Of a DNA stretch of 64,000 nucleotides, positions 43,860 through 51,906 are shown piece by piece (position 1 is the stretch's first letter; each line of letters starts with the position of its first letter). Made by a program: the position numbers and the translations under genes. The notes under the pieces are model-generated. The model saw only the letters and a list, made by a program, of their open reading frames with translations. It was not told the DNA's origin and ran no database searches. Origin of the DNA: Roseburia_C sp051879315 (GTDB taxonomy: Bacteria; Bacillota; Clostridia; Lachnospirales; Lachnospiraceae); the NCBI GenBank assembly GCA_051879315.1, contig JBJELW010000017.1, forward strand, positions 55,660 to 119,659, read 5' to 3'.

Positions 43860-45790
43860 TGGATGTCTTCCTGCTTCAAACTCAGGTCTTCCCATTTTTC
43901 ATAAAGAGATTCCAGTTCTGCATTTACCGATGTCATGTCCTGATGAATCTTTGACAGCTCGCCGGAATTTGATGCAATAGAGGGATCTGCTAACTTTTGA
44001 TTGAACTGTTCCAGCTTCTCTTCCGCCAGAGCAATCGCTTCTTCTGTCTTTTTCAAATCGTTTTCCAGCTTACGTTTCGCAGCCTGAAGTTTTTTACTTT
44101 CCTCCCAACTCAGTTTTTCCTCTGAAAAAGTGGTGTCCGCCGCTGCATTCTGTTCCTTTTCTAAAGTCAGGGGAACCGCCGCTTCTAAAAATTCCTGTTT
44201 TTCCAAATAATAGTCATAATTCCCCACATAGGAAATCACTCGTCCGTTGCTTAAATCTAAAATCCGGCTGGCTGTTTTATTGATAAAATAACGATCGTGA
44301 GACACATACAGCACAGTGCCGGTATAAGCGTTCAATGCAGATTCCAATATCTCCTTGGATGTAATATCCAAGTGGTTCGTCGGCTCGTCCAAGATCAGAA
44401 AATTGGCCTTTGACAACATCAGTTTTGCCAGGGAAAGCCGTCCCCGCTCTCCGCCACTGATGTCCTTAACCCGCTTAAATACATCATCCTCCGTAAATAA
44501 GAAGGCAGCCAGTACATTGCGAACCTTGGTGTTGTTCATATCCGGATATGCATCGGAAATCTCGTCAAAAAGAGTATTCTCCGGCTGCAAATTCTGGTGC
44601 TCCTGATCGTAATATCCAATGTGCACATTGGTTCCAAGCCGGATATCTCCCTCATCCGCTTCCACCAGATCATTGATAATTTTTAGAATGGTGGTTTTTC
44701 CTGTACCATTGTTTCCAATCAGTGCCACCTTTTCCCCGCGCTTAATCTCAAAATCGATTCCTGCGAAAAGCGGTCTGTCGTAGGACTTTGCCAACCGCTT
44801 CACCGACAGCACATCATTTCCGCTGACAATCTCCGGCTCCAGAGATATTTTGATCTCCGTATGCTCCTCCACAGGTTTCTCCATACGTTCAATCTTATCC
44901 AAAGCCTTCTCCCGGCTTTCCGCCCGCTTGATGGATTTTTCCCGGTTGAAGGATTTAAGCTTGTCAATCACTTCTTCCTGATGTTTGATTTCCCGCTGCT
45001 GATTTAAGTACTGCCGCATCAGGCTTTCCCTCTGAATGGCTTTCTGACTGGCATACGCACTGTAATTACCGGGAAAAACCTGTGCCACATGGCGGGAAAT
45101 CTCCACCACTTTAGTGACAATCTTGTCCAGAAAGTATCGATCATGTGCCACCAGAATCACTGCACCCTTATAGCTGCTTAAATATCCTTCCAGCCATGCG
45201 ATGGAATTCAAATCTAAATGGTTTGTGGGCTCATCCAGCATAATGATATCCGGTTTAGTTACAAGCAGACGACCCAATGCCACTCTGGTTTTCTGCCCGC
45301 CGGACAACTGGGATATTTTTTTGTCAAATTCTTCTTCTTTAAAACCTAATCCTTTTAATACACCAACAATCTCGCTGCGGAAGGTCAATCCTCCCTTTAA
45401 CTCAAATTCCGTATTCAGTCGATGATACTGCTCCATAAAATGCTCTAGTTCATGGGCAGATACTTTCGGCATCTGTTCCTCCATGCTGCGAAGCTTTTGT
45501 TCCATCGCTATCAGTTCATCGCAACCATGCAGCACTTCCTCATAAATAGTAGCATCTCCATCTTTGTCCTGATACTGAGCAAGGTAACCAATGCTCTTAT
45601 CCTTCGCTATGGTTACCTCGCCTGAATCCGGTGACATTTCACCGATTATTATTTTGAGTAACGTAGACTTGCCGGCACCATTAATCCCTACGATTCCAAC
45701 CTTCTCATGATCCTCCACATGAAAGGATACATGTTCGATCACCACATCGGTTCCAAAGGATTTACTGATGTTCTGACAGGCTAATATCAT
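43856..45790 (-). CDS. ABC-F family ATPase
   Basis: A 644-aa protein with two ABC domains and no membrane segment. Walker A motifs are GINGAGKSTLLKI (about residue 35) and GNNGTGKTTILKI (about 352); signatures LSGGQKTRVALGRLL and SGGERGRLSLAKLML are both present. A charged linker follows the first domain and a coiled-coil C-terminus (LEKEQNAAADTTFSEEKLSW onward) ends it. ABC-F proteins act on the ribosome; some protect it from antibiotics, others are translation factors like YdiF/Uup. AGGAGG lies 5 nt upstream. It lies 15 bp after icd. Confidence 0.93.
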   Translation of the reverse strand: MILACQNISKSFGTDVVIEHVSFHVEDHEKVGIVGINGAGKSTLLKIIIGEMSPDSGEVTIAKDKSIGYLAQYQDKDGDATIYEEVLHGCDELIAMEQKLRSMEEQMPKVSAHELEHFMEQYHRLNTEFELKGGLTFRSEIVGVLKGLGFKEEEFDKKISQLSGGQKTRVALGRLLVTKPDIIMLDEPTNHLDLNSIAWLEGYLSSYKGAVILVAHDRYFLDKIVTKVVEISRHVAQVFPGNYSAYASQKAIQRESLMRQYLNQQREIKHQEEVIDKLKSFNREKSIKRAESREKALDKIERMEKPVEEHTEIKISLEPEIVSGNDVLSVKRLAKSYDRPLFAGIDFEIKRGEKVALIGNNGTGKTTILKIINDLVEADEGDIRLGTNVHIGYYDQEHQNLQPENTLFDEISDAYPDMNNTKVRNVLAAFLFTEDDVFKRVKDISGGERGRLSLAKLMLSKANFLILDEPTNHLDITSKEILESALNAYTGTVLYVSHDRYFINKTASRILDLSNGRVISYVGNYDYYLEKQEFLEAAVPLTLEKEQNAAADTTFSEEKLSWEESKKLQAAKRKLENDLKKTEEAIALAEEKLEQFNQKLADPSIASNSGELSKIHQDMTSVNAELESLYEKWEDLSLKQEDIH

Positions 45791-45805
45791 GCGTTCCTCC
45801 TAATT

Positions 45806-47014
45806 TTATAACATTTTCTCTAATGTCTCACGAATTGCCTTGATGAAATTCTCACTGTTTAACACGGTGGGATTTTCAATGGTTGTGATCAATGCCAGAT
45901 CTTTGGTCATCTTGCCGGACTCAATGGTGTCCACACATGCCTTTTCCAGTTTGTCCGCAAAATCCATCAGTTCCTGATTTCCGTCCAATTCACCACGTTT
46001 TCTCAAAGCTCCGGTCCATGCAAAAATGGTAGCAACGGAATTGGTGGAAGTCTCTTCGCCTTTCAAGTGCTTATAATAATGACGCTGTACGGTACCGTGT
46101 GCCGCCTCATATTCATAATAACCCTGAGGGGATACCAGCACGGAGGTCATCATGGCAAGAGAACCGAATGCGGAGGAAACCATATCACTCATCACATCAC
46201 CGTCATAGTTCTTACATGCCCAGATAAAGCCACCCTCTGCCTTCATGACACGGGCCACCGCATCATCAATCAGAGTATAGAAATACTCAATACCTGCCTC
46301 GTCAAATTTTTCCTTGTACTCTGCCTCAAAGATTTCTGCAAAAATGTCCTTAAACGTATGATCATACTTCTTGGAAATAGTATCCTTGGTAGCAAACCAC
46401 AAATCCTGCTTGGTGGAAAGTGCATAGCTGAAGCAGCTTCTCGCAAAGCTCTCAATGGATGCATTGATATTATGCTGTCCCTGAATCACACCGGGGCCGG
46501 AGAAGTTATGGATCAGTTCCCTTGTCTCTGTGCCATCCTCAGCAGTGTATACCAACTCGCATTTTCCTGCACCGGGAATCTTCATCTCGCTGGCTTTGTA
46601 CACATCACCGTAAGCATGACGTGCAATGGTAATGGGCTTTTTCCAGTTTTTCACGCAGGGTTCAATTCCCTTTACAACGATAGGTGCACGGAAAACTGTA
46701 CCGTCCAACATGGCGCGGATGGTGCCATTTGGGCTCTTCCACATTTCCTTTAAATTGTATTCGGTCATACGGGCCGCATTCGGTGTAATGGTGGCACACT
46801 TTACAGCAACACCATATTTTTTGGTTGCATTCGCAGAGTCTACGGTTACCTGATCATTGGTCTGGTTTCGGTATTCCAATCCCAGATCATAGTACTCTGT
46901 GTTCAGATCAATAAACGGGATCAGAAGTTCATCCTTGATCATCTTCCAAAGGATGCGGGTCATTTCATCTCCATCCATCTCTACCAGGGGGGTTGTCATT
47001 TTGATTTTTTCCAT
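45806..47014 (-). CDS. icd: NADP-dependent isocitrate dehydrogenase (eukaryotic-type)
   Basis: About 402 aa. It makes 2-oxoglutarate, CO2 and NADPH from isocitrate. MEKIKMTTPLVEMDGDEMTR and CATITPNAARMTEYNLKEMW, then SPNGTIRAMLDGTVFRAPIV, match the eukaryotic-type NADP-IDH subfamily rather than the E. coli type. ATG 47014 is supported by AAGGAGGAC 6 nt upstream; the frame stays open further upstream through a repeat element but that is not expected to be translated. It follows the citrate-synthase-like and GntR genes on the same strand, so it likely supplies glutamate precursor. Confidence 0.95.
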   Translation of the reverse strand: MEKIKMTTPLVEMDGDEMTRILWKMIKDELLIPFIDLNTEYYDLGLEYRNQTNDQVTVDSANATKKYGVAVKCATITPNAARMTEYNLKEMWKSPNGTIRAMLDGTVFRAPIVVKGIEPCVKNWKKPITIARHAYGDVYKASEMKIPGAGKCELVYTAEDGTETRELIHNFSGPGVIQGQHNINASIESFARSCFSYALSTKQDLWFATKDTISKKYDHTFKDIFAEIFEAEYKEKFDEAGIEYFYTLIDDAVARVMKAEGGFIWACKNYDGDVMSDMVSSAFGSLAMMTSVLVSPQGYYEYEAAHGTVQRHYYKHLKGEETSTNSVATIFAWTGALRKRGELDGNQELMDFADKLEKACVDTIESGKMTKDLALITTIENPTVLNSENFIKAIRETLEKML

Positions 47015-47034
47015 AATTTTGTCCTCCTTAAATC

Positions 47035-47140
47035 TTTGACACGAGGTGTCACCGCAGGTGACGTACATATCCCCAAAGGTCGCTACGCGCTGCTTTGGGG
47101 ACAACACTTGTGTCGGTTTTCATATTTGACTTGACACTAT
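47035..47140. repeat. Nested-hairpin intergenic repeat, copy B
   Basis: A 106-bp element matching copy A (35902-35969) in its first 29 bases and its last ~36 bases. The middle differs: copy B adds a second hairpin, CCCCAAAG at 47071-47078 paired with CTTTGGGG at 47093-47100, giving a three-way junction. It ends 20 nt upstream of the icd ATG, in the same orientation relative to the gene as copy A at tepA. Confidence 0.85.
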
Positions 47141-47158
47141 CAATTCTTGGGCTTCTGC

Positions 47159-47196
47159 AATTTTATTTTACAGGGCCTAAAGCACCTGCCACATGT
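47159..47196. repeat. Fragment of the 49360 MITE-like element
   Basis: This 38-nt stretch just downstream of the GntR stop matches 49373-49410 at 34 of 38 positions, same orientation, including AAGCACCTGCCACAT. Both terminal arms are missing. With copy B of the other repeat it fills almost all of the GntR-icd spacer. Confidence 0.75.
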
Positions 47197-47204
47197 TGGG
47201 CAAA

Positions 47205-47864
47205 TTATTTCAACAGATTCTCCCAGCCATACTGATCCATATTGGCAATGGTCCGAAGCATATGATCTGTGGCCAGCTGCTCTGCCAAAATCTTATCGTG
47301 TTCTTTTAACGCCTCTAAGATTTGTCTGTGCTCACCATTCGATTTTACCACACGTTCCGGCATGGATAAAGTTATTTTTCGCACACGTTGCACATAATGA
47401 TGAAAATTGGACAATTCCTGCTTTAAAATACGGCTTTCGGATGCATCATATAAAATATCATGAAAGCGATTATCCAGCTCCAGTATCTGACTGTAATTTC
47501 CCTTCTGTGCATGAAAATCCGCCAGAAAGATATTTTCATCCAACTCATCAATCTGCTCCTGCGTAATATGTTCCGCGGCCCGCTTGGCACATAATCCCTC
47601 CAGTCTGGATCGGATCTCGTAAATATCCTTGATATCATCCTGGGAGATGCCCTCTACCACAGCGCCTTTATTGGGAATGATTTTCACCAGTCCCTCCAAT
47701 TCCAACTGACGGAGTGCTTCCCGTACCGGAGTTCTGCTTACGCCCAGTTCATCTCCAATGGTTTTTTCGCGCAGCTCCTCATTGGAATGATATTTTCCGG
47801 ATAAAATATCCTCACGCAATCGATGGAATACTCTTCCGCTTAATGAATAGTTTTCTTCACTCAC
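47205..47864 (-). CDS. GntR-family regulator with FCD domain
   Basis: A 219-aa FadR-type regulator. The winged helix (about residues 5-75) has FHRLREDILSGKYHSNEELR and ELGVSRTPVREALRQLELEG. The all-helical FCD domain carries likely metal/ligand residues in LELDNRFHDIL, SNGEHRQILEAL and LATDHM. FCD regulators often sense carboxylic acids, so citrate or 2-oxoglutarate are reasonable but untested effectors. It starts at GTG with GGAGG 7 nt upstream. It lies inside the citrate synthase-icd unit, and a 26-bp palindrome over that unit's promoter is its probable operator. Confidence 0.92.
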   Translation of the reverse strand: MSEENYSLSGRVFHRLREDILSGKYHSNEELREKTIGDELGVSRTPVREALRQLELEGLVKIIPNKGAVVEGISQDDIKDIYEIRSRLEGLCAKRAAEHITQEQIDELDENIFLADFHAQKGNYSQILELDNRFHDILYDASESRILKQELSNFHHYVQRVRKITLSMPERVVKSNGEHRQILEALKEHDKILAEQLATDHMLRTIANMDQYGWENLLK

Positions 47865-47885
47865 GCAAAGACCTCCTTATTCCTT

Positions 47886-49268
47886 TTAGAGCACAATTCC
47901 TAATTCCTTGCAACAATCCGTGATCAGTACCACCAGTTCATTGTCTGTGATTACGGTTACACGGCCTTCATCATACTGCTCATCCACCCAGACCTTGATA
48001 CGCCGCACCAGTTCAGAATTTTTGTCCACTTTTCTGTCTCCGGTCAGACGATAGTAGGAATTGATCCAGTGTGCAATGCCTGCCAGCCCGGAAGTGTTGG
48101 ATACGGAAACCAATGCAGGACGGTTCAAGAATTTTTCTGTATCAAAAATATTGTAGATCTCTTCGTTTTTCAACAGACCATCTGCGTGAATACCTGCTCT
48201 GGTCACGTTGAAATTGCTGCCTACAAAAGGTGTCCTGCTGGGGATGTGATATCCCAGTTCTTTCTCAAAATATTCTGCCAGTTCAGTGATTACTGTGGTA
48301 TCCATACCATCCAGTGTCCCCTTCAACTGGGCATATTCAAACACCATGGCCTCCAAAGGCGTATTGCCGGTGCGCTCACCGATACCAAACAGAGAGCAGT
48401 TTACACCGCAGGCTCCATAAAGCCATGCAGTTGTGGAATTATTCACTGCCTTATAAAAATCATTATGCCCATGCCACTCAATGAGTTCCGAAGGCACTCC
48501 TGCGTGGGTCATAATACCGTAAATGATACCCTGAACACTTCTGGGAATCACTGCTCCAGGGAAGTTAACTCCATAACCCATGGTATCACAGGCACGGATT
48601 TTAATCGGAATCTGATATTCTTCCATCAGTTTCATCAGTTCTAAACAGAAAGGAATAACAAATCCATAAATATCCGAGCGGGTAATATCCTCCAAATGAC
48701 ATCTGGGACTGATTCCTGTCTCTAAGCACTCACGTATCACGCTCAGATACATATCCATGGCTTCTCTTCTGGTTTTCTTCATTTTGTAAAAGATGTGATA
48801 ATCCGAACAACTGACTAAAATTCCAGTTTCACGCATCCCCAGTTCCTTCACCAGTTCGAAATCTTTTTTGCTGGCCCTGATCCAACTGGTCACCTCCGGG
48901 AACTGGTATCCCCGCTCCATACACTGATACACGGCATCCCGGTCTTTTTTGCTGTACAAGAAAAATTCACTCTGCCGTATCTTTCCCTTCGGGCCACCCA
49001 ACTTATGCAGATAATCATAAATCGTCACAATCTGCTCCGTAGTATAGGGTGCGCGTGACTGCTGACCATCCCGGAAGGTGGTATCCGTGATCCAGATATC
49101 CTCCGGCATATTGTGGGGTACGATCCTGTCGTTAAATGCAATCTTCGGTATTTCGGAATAAGGAAAAAGATTCCGGAATGTATTTGGTTCCTCCACATCC
49201 ACCAGCTGATAAAAATGTTCCTCCAGCTGCAACAAATTGGTCTTATCGTTCATAACTACTTTTCTCAT
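47886..49268 (-). CDS. Re-citrate synthase-like enzyme (homocitrate/isopropylmalate synthase family)
   Basis: About 460 aa in the DRE-TIM metallolyase family. WITDTTFRDGQQSRAPYTTE carries the TFRDGxQ catalytic motif (normally DxTLRDGxQ), EWHGHNDFYKAVNNSTTAWL the metal HxH, and NCSLFGIGERTGNTPLEAM the active-site loop. This divergent branch matches my memory of the Clostridium kluyveri Re-citrate synthase, not LeuA. It would condense acetyl-CoA and oxaloacetate. The icd neighbour and absence of leu genes support this; 2-isopropylmalate or homocitrate synthase remain alternatives. ATG 49268 has AAGGAG 8 nt upstream. Confidence 0.8.
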   Translation of the reverse strand: MRKVVMNDKTNLLQLEEHFYQLVDVEEPNTFRNLFPYSEIPKIAFNDRIVPHNMPEDIWITDTTFRDGQQSRAPYTTEQIVTIYDYLHKLGGPKGKIRQSEFFLYSKKDRDAVYQCMERGYQFPEVTSWIRASKKDFELVKELGMRETGILVSCSDYHIFYKMKKTRREAMDMYLSVIRECLETGISPRCHLEDITRSDIYGFVIPFCLELMKLMEEYQIPIKIRACDTMGYGVNFPGAVIPRSVQGIIYGIMTHAGVPSELIEWHGHNDFYKAVNNSTTAWLYGACGVNCSLFGIGERTGNTPLEAMVFEYAQLKGTLDGMDTTVITELAEYFEKELGYHIPSRTPFVGSNFNVTRAGIHADGLLKNEEIYNIFDTEKFLNRPALVSVSNTSGLAGIAHWINSYYRLTGDRKVDKNSELVRRIKVWVDEQYDEGRVTVITDNELVVLITDCCKELGIVL

Positions 49269-49312
49269 AAGCTTCACTCCTTTTTAACACAAGGTGATCT
49301 TTATATGCATTT

Positions 49313-49338
49313 TTGTATAATTGTATACAATTATACAA
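49313..49338. promoter_or_regulatory. 26-bp perfect palindrome, probable GntR operator
   Basis: A perfect 26-bp palindrome with core ATTGTATACAAT, typical of GntR/FadR-type operators. Half-sites read TTGTATAATTGTA. It overlaps the -10 and part of the spacer of the promoter at 49320-49348, so binding would block RNA polymerase. The GntR gene is the second gene of the controlled unit. Confidence 0.8.
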
Positions 49339-49348
49339 GTATTGTCAA
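49320..49348 (-). promoter_or_regulatory. Sigma-A promoter of the citrate synthase-gntR-icd unit
   Basis: On the minus strand TTGACA (49343-49348) and TACAAT (49320-49325) are 17 nt apart. The gene start is about 50 nt downstream. The palindromic operator covers the -10 element. Confidence 0.8.
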
Positions 49349-49359
49349 TATGATACAAA

Positions 49360-49460
49360 CTTGAGTTTACGTAATTTTATTTTATAAGGCCAAAAGCACC
49401 TGCCACATTTCGCAGCAAGTTCTTTTAGCCTGCTGAACATACTAAATGCGGAAACTCAAG
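49360..49460. mobile_element. MITE-like hairpin element with 8-bp target duplication
   Basis: A 101-bp non-coding imperfect palindrome. The ends are CTTGAGTTT and AAACTCAAG, and the similarity continues inward for almost 40 nt on each side. It is flanked by the direct repeat GATACAAA at 49352-49359 and 49461-49468, as expected from transposase-mediated insertion. No transposase is encoded. It lies 12 bp upstream of the -35 box of the citrate synthase promoter. Confidence 0.82.
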
Positions 49461-49471
49461 GATACAAAACT

Positions 49472-49520
49472 ACAAAATAAAAAATAAGGGATGCCACTGC
49501 ATGAAACAGCGGCACCCCTT
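49472..49520 (-). terminator. Intrinsic terminator of nfnAB
   Basis: On the minus strand AAGGGGTGCCGCTG pairs with CAGTGGCATCCCTT around a 7-nt loop (14 bp with two wobble or mismatch positions), followed by a T-rich tract. It begins 18 bp after the nfnB stop. Confidence 0.9.
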
Positions 49521-49537
49521 TGTGCATTTCATAAAAA

Positions 49538-50923
49538 TTATTTAGCGCTTAAGTACTCATGTATCCCCTTAGCAGCTGCCTTACCGGCTCCCATAGCAAG
49601 AATTACGGTGGCTGCACCGGTTACAGCGTCTCCTCCGGCATAAACACCAGTCTTGGAGGTGGCTCCGGTCTCTTCCTCCGCTATGATACATTTTCTCCGA
49701 TTGATGTCAAGTCCCTTCGTGGTAGAAGATATCAACGGATTCGGAGAAGTTCCCAAAGACATGATAATGGTATCTGCCTCCATCACATATTCAGAACCCG
49801 GAATCTCAATGGGACTTCTTCTTCCGGATTCGTCCGGCTCGCCCAGTTCCATTTTGATGATGCGGCATCCCTTTGCAGATCCGTTCTCATCTACTAAAAT
49901 CTCCACAGGATTCTGTAAAAGATCAAAAATGATTCCCTCTTCCTTTGCGTGATGAACCTCTTCCTTTCGTGCCGGAAGCTCTTCCTCGCCACGGCGATAT
50001 ACCACATGCACCTCAGCACCGAGACGTTTTGCTGTTCTTGCTGCATCCATGGCCACATTTCCGCCACCTACAACAATAACTTTCTTTCCAGCCTTGATGG
50101 GAGTATCATATCCATCTTCAAAAGCCTTCATCAGATTATTACGGGTCAGGAACTCATTGGCAGAAAATACACCCATGGCCTGCTCGCCCGGAATGCCCAT
50201 AAATCTGGGGAGTCCTGCACCGGATCCGATAAATACTGCCTCAAAGCCTTCCTGTTCCATCAGTTCATCAATGGTAACAGCCTTGCCAATCACCACATTG
50301 GTCTCGATCTTAACGCCTAATGACTTTACATTCTCTACTTCAGCTGCCACAACCTTAGACTTGGGCAGACGAAACTCCGGTATACCATAGATCAATACGC
50401 CGCCGGCTTCATGTAACGCCTCAAAAATAGTTACATCATATCCAAGCTTTGCCAAGTCTCCTGCACAGGTAAGACCTGCAGGACCGGATCCGATCACTGC
50501 GACCTTGTGTCCGTTTGCTTCTGCTGCTTTCTTAGGCTTAATATTATGCTCTCTTGCCCAGTCTGCCACAAAACGCTCCAGCTTACCGATTGCCACCGGC
50601 TCGCCCTTGATTCCGCGAATACATTTTCCTTCACACTGGGTCTCCTGAGGACACACACGCCCGCATACTGCAGGAAGTGCGGAGGACTGGCTGATAATCT
50701 GATATGCCTCCTCAAAATTCCCCTCTTTTACCTGCTGGATAAACGCAGGAATATTGATGGATACCGGACATCCCTTCACACACTGTGCATTCTTACAGTT
50801 TAAGCAGCGGGAAGCCTCCTCCATAGCTTCTTTCTCATTATATCCCAAACAAACCTCTTCGAAATTAGTGGCACGTTCTGTCGCATCCTGCTCACGTACC
50901 GGTACTCTTACCATTGGATCCAT
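49538..50923 (-). CDS. nfnB: NfnB: large subunit of NADH-dependent ferredoxin:NADP+ oxidoreductase
   Basis: A 461-aa flavoprotein homologous to the glutamate synthase small subunit. Cysteine clusters CLNCKNAQCVKGCPVSI (about residue 41) and CGRVCPQETQCEGKCIRG (about 91) bind two [4Fe-4S] centres; FAD and NADPH folds show AVIGSGPAGLTCAGDLAKLG and VIVVGGGNVAMDAARTAKRL. Beside the FNR-like nfnA gene, with 1-bp TAATG overlap, the pair fits the electron-bifurcating transhydrogenase NfnAB. It is often annotated gltA or sulfide dehydrogenase alpha; no glutamate synthase large subunit is adjacent. Confidence 0.88.
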   Translation of the reverse strand: MDPMVRVPVREQDATERATNFEEVCLGYNEKEAMEEASRCLNCKNAQCVKGCPVSINIPAFIQQVKEGNFEEAYQIISQSSALPAVCGRVCPQETQCEGKCIRGIKGEPVAIGKLERFVADWAREHNIKPKKAAEANGHKVAVIGSGPAGLTCAGDLAKLGYDVTIFEALHEAGGVLIYGIPEFRLPKSKVVAAEVENVKSLGVKIETNVVIGKAVTIDELMEQEGFEAVFIGSGAGLPRFMGIPGEQAMGVFSANEFLTRNNLMKAFEDGYDTPIKAGKKVIVVGGGNVAMDAARTAKRLGAEVHVVYRRGEEELPARKEEVHHAKEEGIIFDLLQNPVEILVDENGSAKGCRIIKMELGEPDESGRRSPIEIPGSEYVMEADTIIMSLGTSPNPLISSTTKGLDINRRKCIIAEEETGATSKTGVYAGGDAVTGAATVILAMGAGKAAAKGIHEYLSAK

Positions 50924-51810
50924 TATTTGTCACCTCCGCAATTGCCGCATCCGCCATGATGGGTGTCACCTTCTGTCAAGGCGAGCATTGCACGGCCTTC
51001 CTCTGTCTTATACTGTAACTGTCTCTTCATTGCCTGATCAAAATCTACCAGATGTCCATCAAACTCCGGACCATCAACGCAGGCAAACTTAACCTGATCT
51101 CCAACTACAAGTCTGCAGGCACCACACATTCCCGTGCCATCCACCATAATCGGATTCATGGAAACAACCGTCTTAATTCCCAACTCTTTTGTAAGTTTAC
51201 ATACAAATTTCATCATGATCATGGGACCAATGGCAACACAGTGATCATACCGGATGCCCTGATCATACAGTGCCTGAAGCTGATTGGTTCCCATTCCGTG
51301 AAATCCATAAGATCCATCATCTGTGGTGACATACAGATTGGTTGCCACCGCACGCATCTTGTCCTCAAAGAATAATAAATCCTTGGTTCTGGAGCCCATG
51401 ATCACATCGCAGTCTACACCGTGCTCATGAAGCCACTTTACCTGAGGGTAAACCGGTGCAGTACCTACACCACCGGCAATAAATACAATTTTTTTCTTCT
51501 TTACTTCCTCTAAATCATCTCCCACTAAATCAGATGCACAGCCAAGAGGCCCCACAAAATCCTGAAAAGCATCTCCAACTTCCAGCTGTGCCATACGCTC
51601 CGTAGAAGCACCTACTGTCTGAAATACAATGGTAATGATTCCTGCCTCAGCGTCGTAATCACAGATTGTCAAAGGAATACGCTCTCCCTTTTCATCCATC
51701 TTCACAATTACAAACTGTCCGGGCTTGGCAGCTCTGGCAACACGCTCTGCCTTTACATCCATCAGATAGATCTTATCTGCCAGTTTTTCCTTTTTTAAGA
51801 TCGGATACAT
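50923..51810 (-). CDS. nfnA: NfnA: FNR-like small subunit of NADH-dependent ferredoxin:NADP+ oxidoreductase
   Basis: A 295-aa FAD/NAD(H)-binding protein of the dihydroorotate dehydrogenase PyrK/sulfide dehydrogenase beta family. The FAD site includes GERIPLTICDYDAEAG and the nucleotide fold KIVFIAGGVGTAPVYPQVKW; GMCGACRLVVGDQVKFACVD supplies cysteines for a [2Fe-2S] cluster. A Cys/His-rich tail (THHGGCGNCGGDK) is extra. The subunit would take up NADH for flavin-based bifurcation. GGAGG lies upstream of ATG 51810 and a good promoter is at 51871-51899. Confidence 0.88.
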   Translation of the reverse strand: MYPILKKEKLADKIYLMDVKAERVARAAKPGQFVIVKMDEKGERIPLTICDYDAEAGIITIVFQTVGASTERMAQLEVGDAFQDFVGPLGCASDLVGDDLEEVKKKKIVFIAGGVGTAPVYPQVKWLHEHGVDCDVIMGSRTKDLLFFEDKMRAVATNLYVTTDDGSYGFHGMGTNQLQALYDQGIRYDHCVAIGPMIMMKFVCKLTKELGIKTVVSMNPIMVDGTGMCGACRLVVGDQVKFACVDGPEFDGHLVDFDQAMKRQLQYKTEEGRAMLALTEGDTHHGGCGNCGGDK

Positions 51811-51870
51811 AACTTACCTCCATATTCATTTGTTCGCAACAACCGATGATAATTCTACACCATCTTATCT

Positions 51871-51899
51871 ATCATATCGAAAAATATTCTCAAAATCAA
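51871..51899 (-). promoter_or_regulatory. Sigma-A promoter of nfnAB
   Basis: On the minus strand TTGATT (51894-51899) and TATGAT (51871-51876) are 17 nt apart. The start codon of nfnA is about 60 nt downstream. The -35 lies just past the stop of the ABC ATPase gene (51907). Confidence 0.75.
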
Positions 51900-51906
51900 C
51901 TGTTTC

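Noticed and set aside
47015..47107. N-terminal extension of isocitrate dehydrogenase
   Set aside because: The extension runs through a hairpin repeat; the ATG at 47014 has AAGGAGGAC at the right distance and matches the family start.
47886..49268. 2-isopropylmalate synthase (LeuA) as the name for the DRE-TIM enzyme
   Set aside because: No leu genes are adjacent, motifs are divergent, and the icd/GntR context fits Re-citrate synthase better.
49538..50923. Glutamate synthase small subunit as the function
   Set aside because: No large subunit gene is adjacent; the FNR-like partner overlapping by 1 bp is the NfnA subunit.
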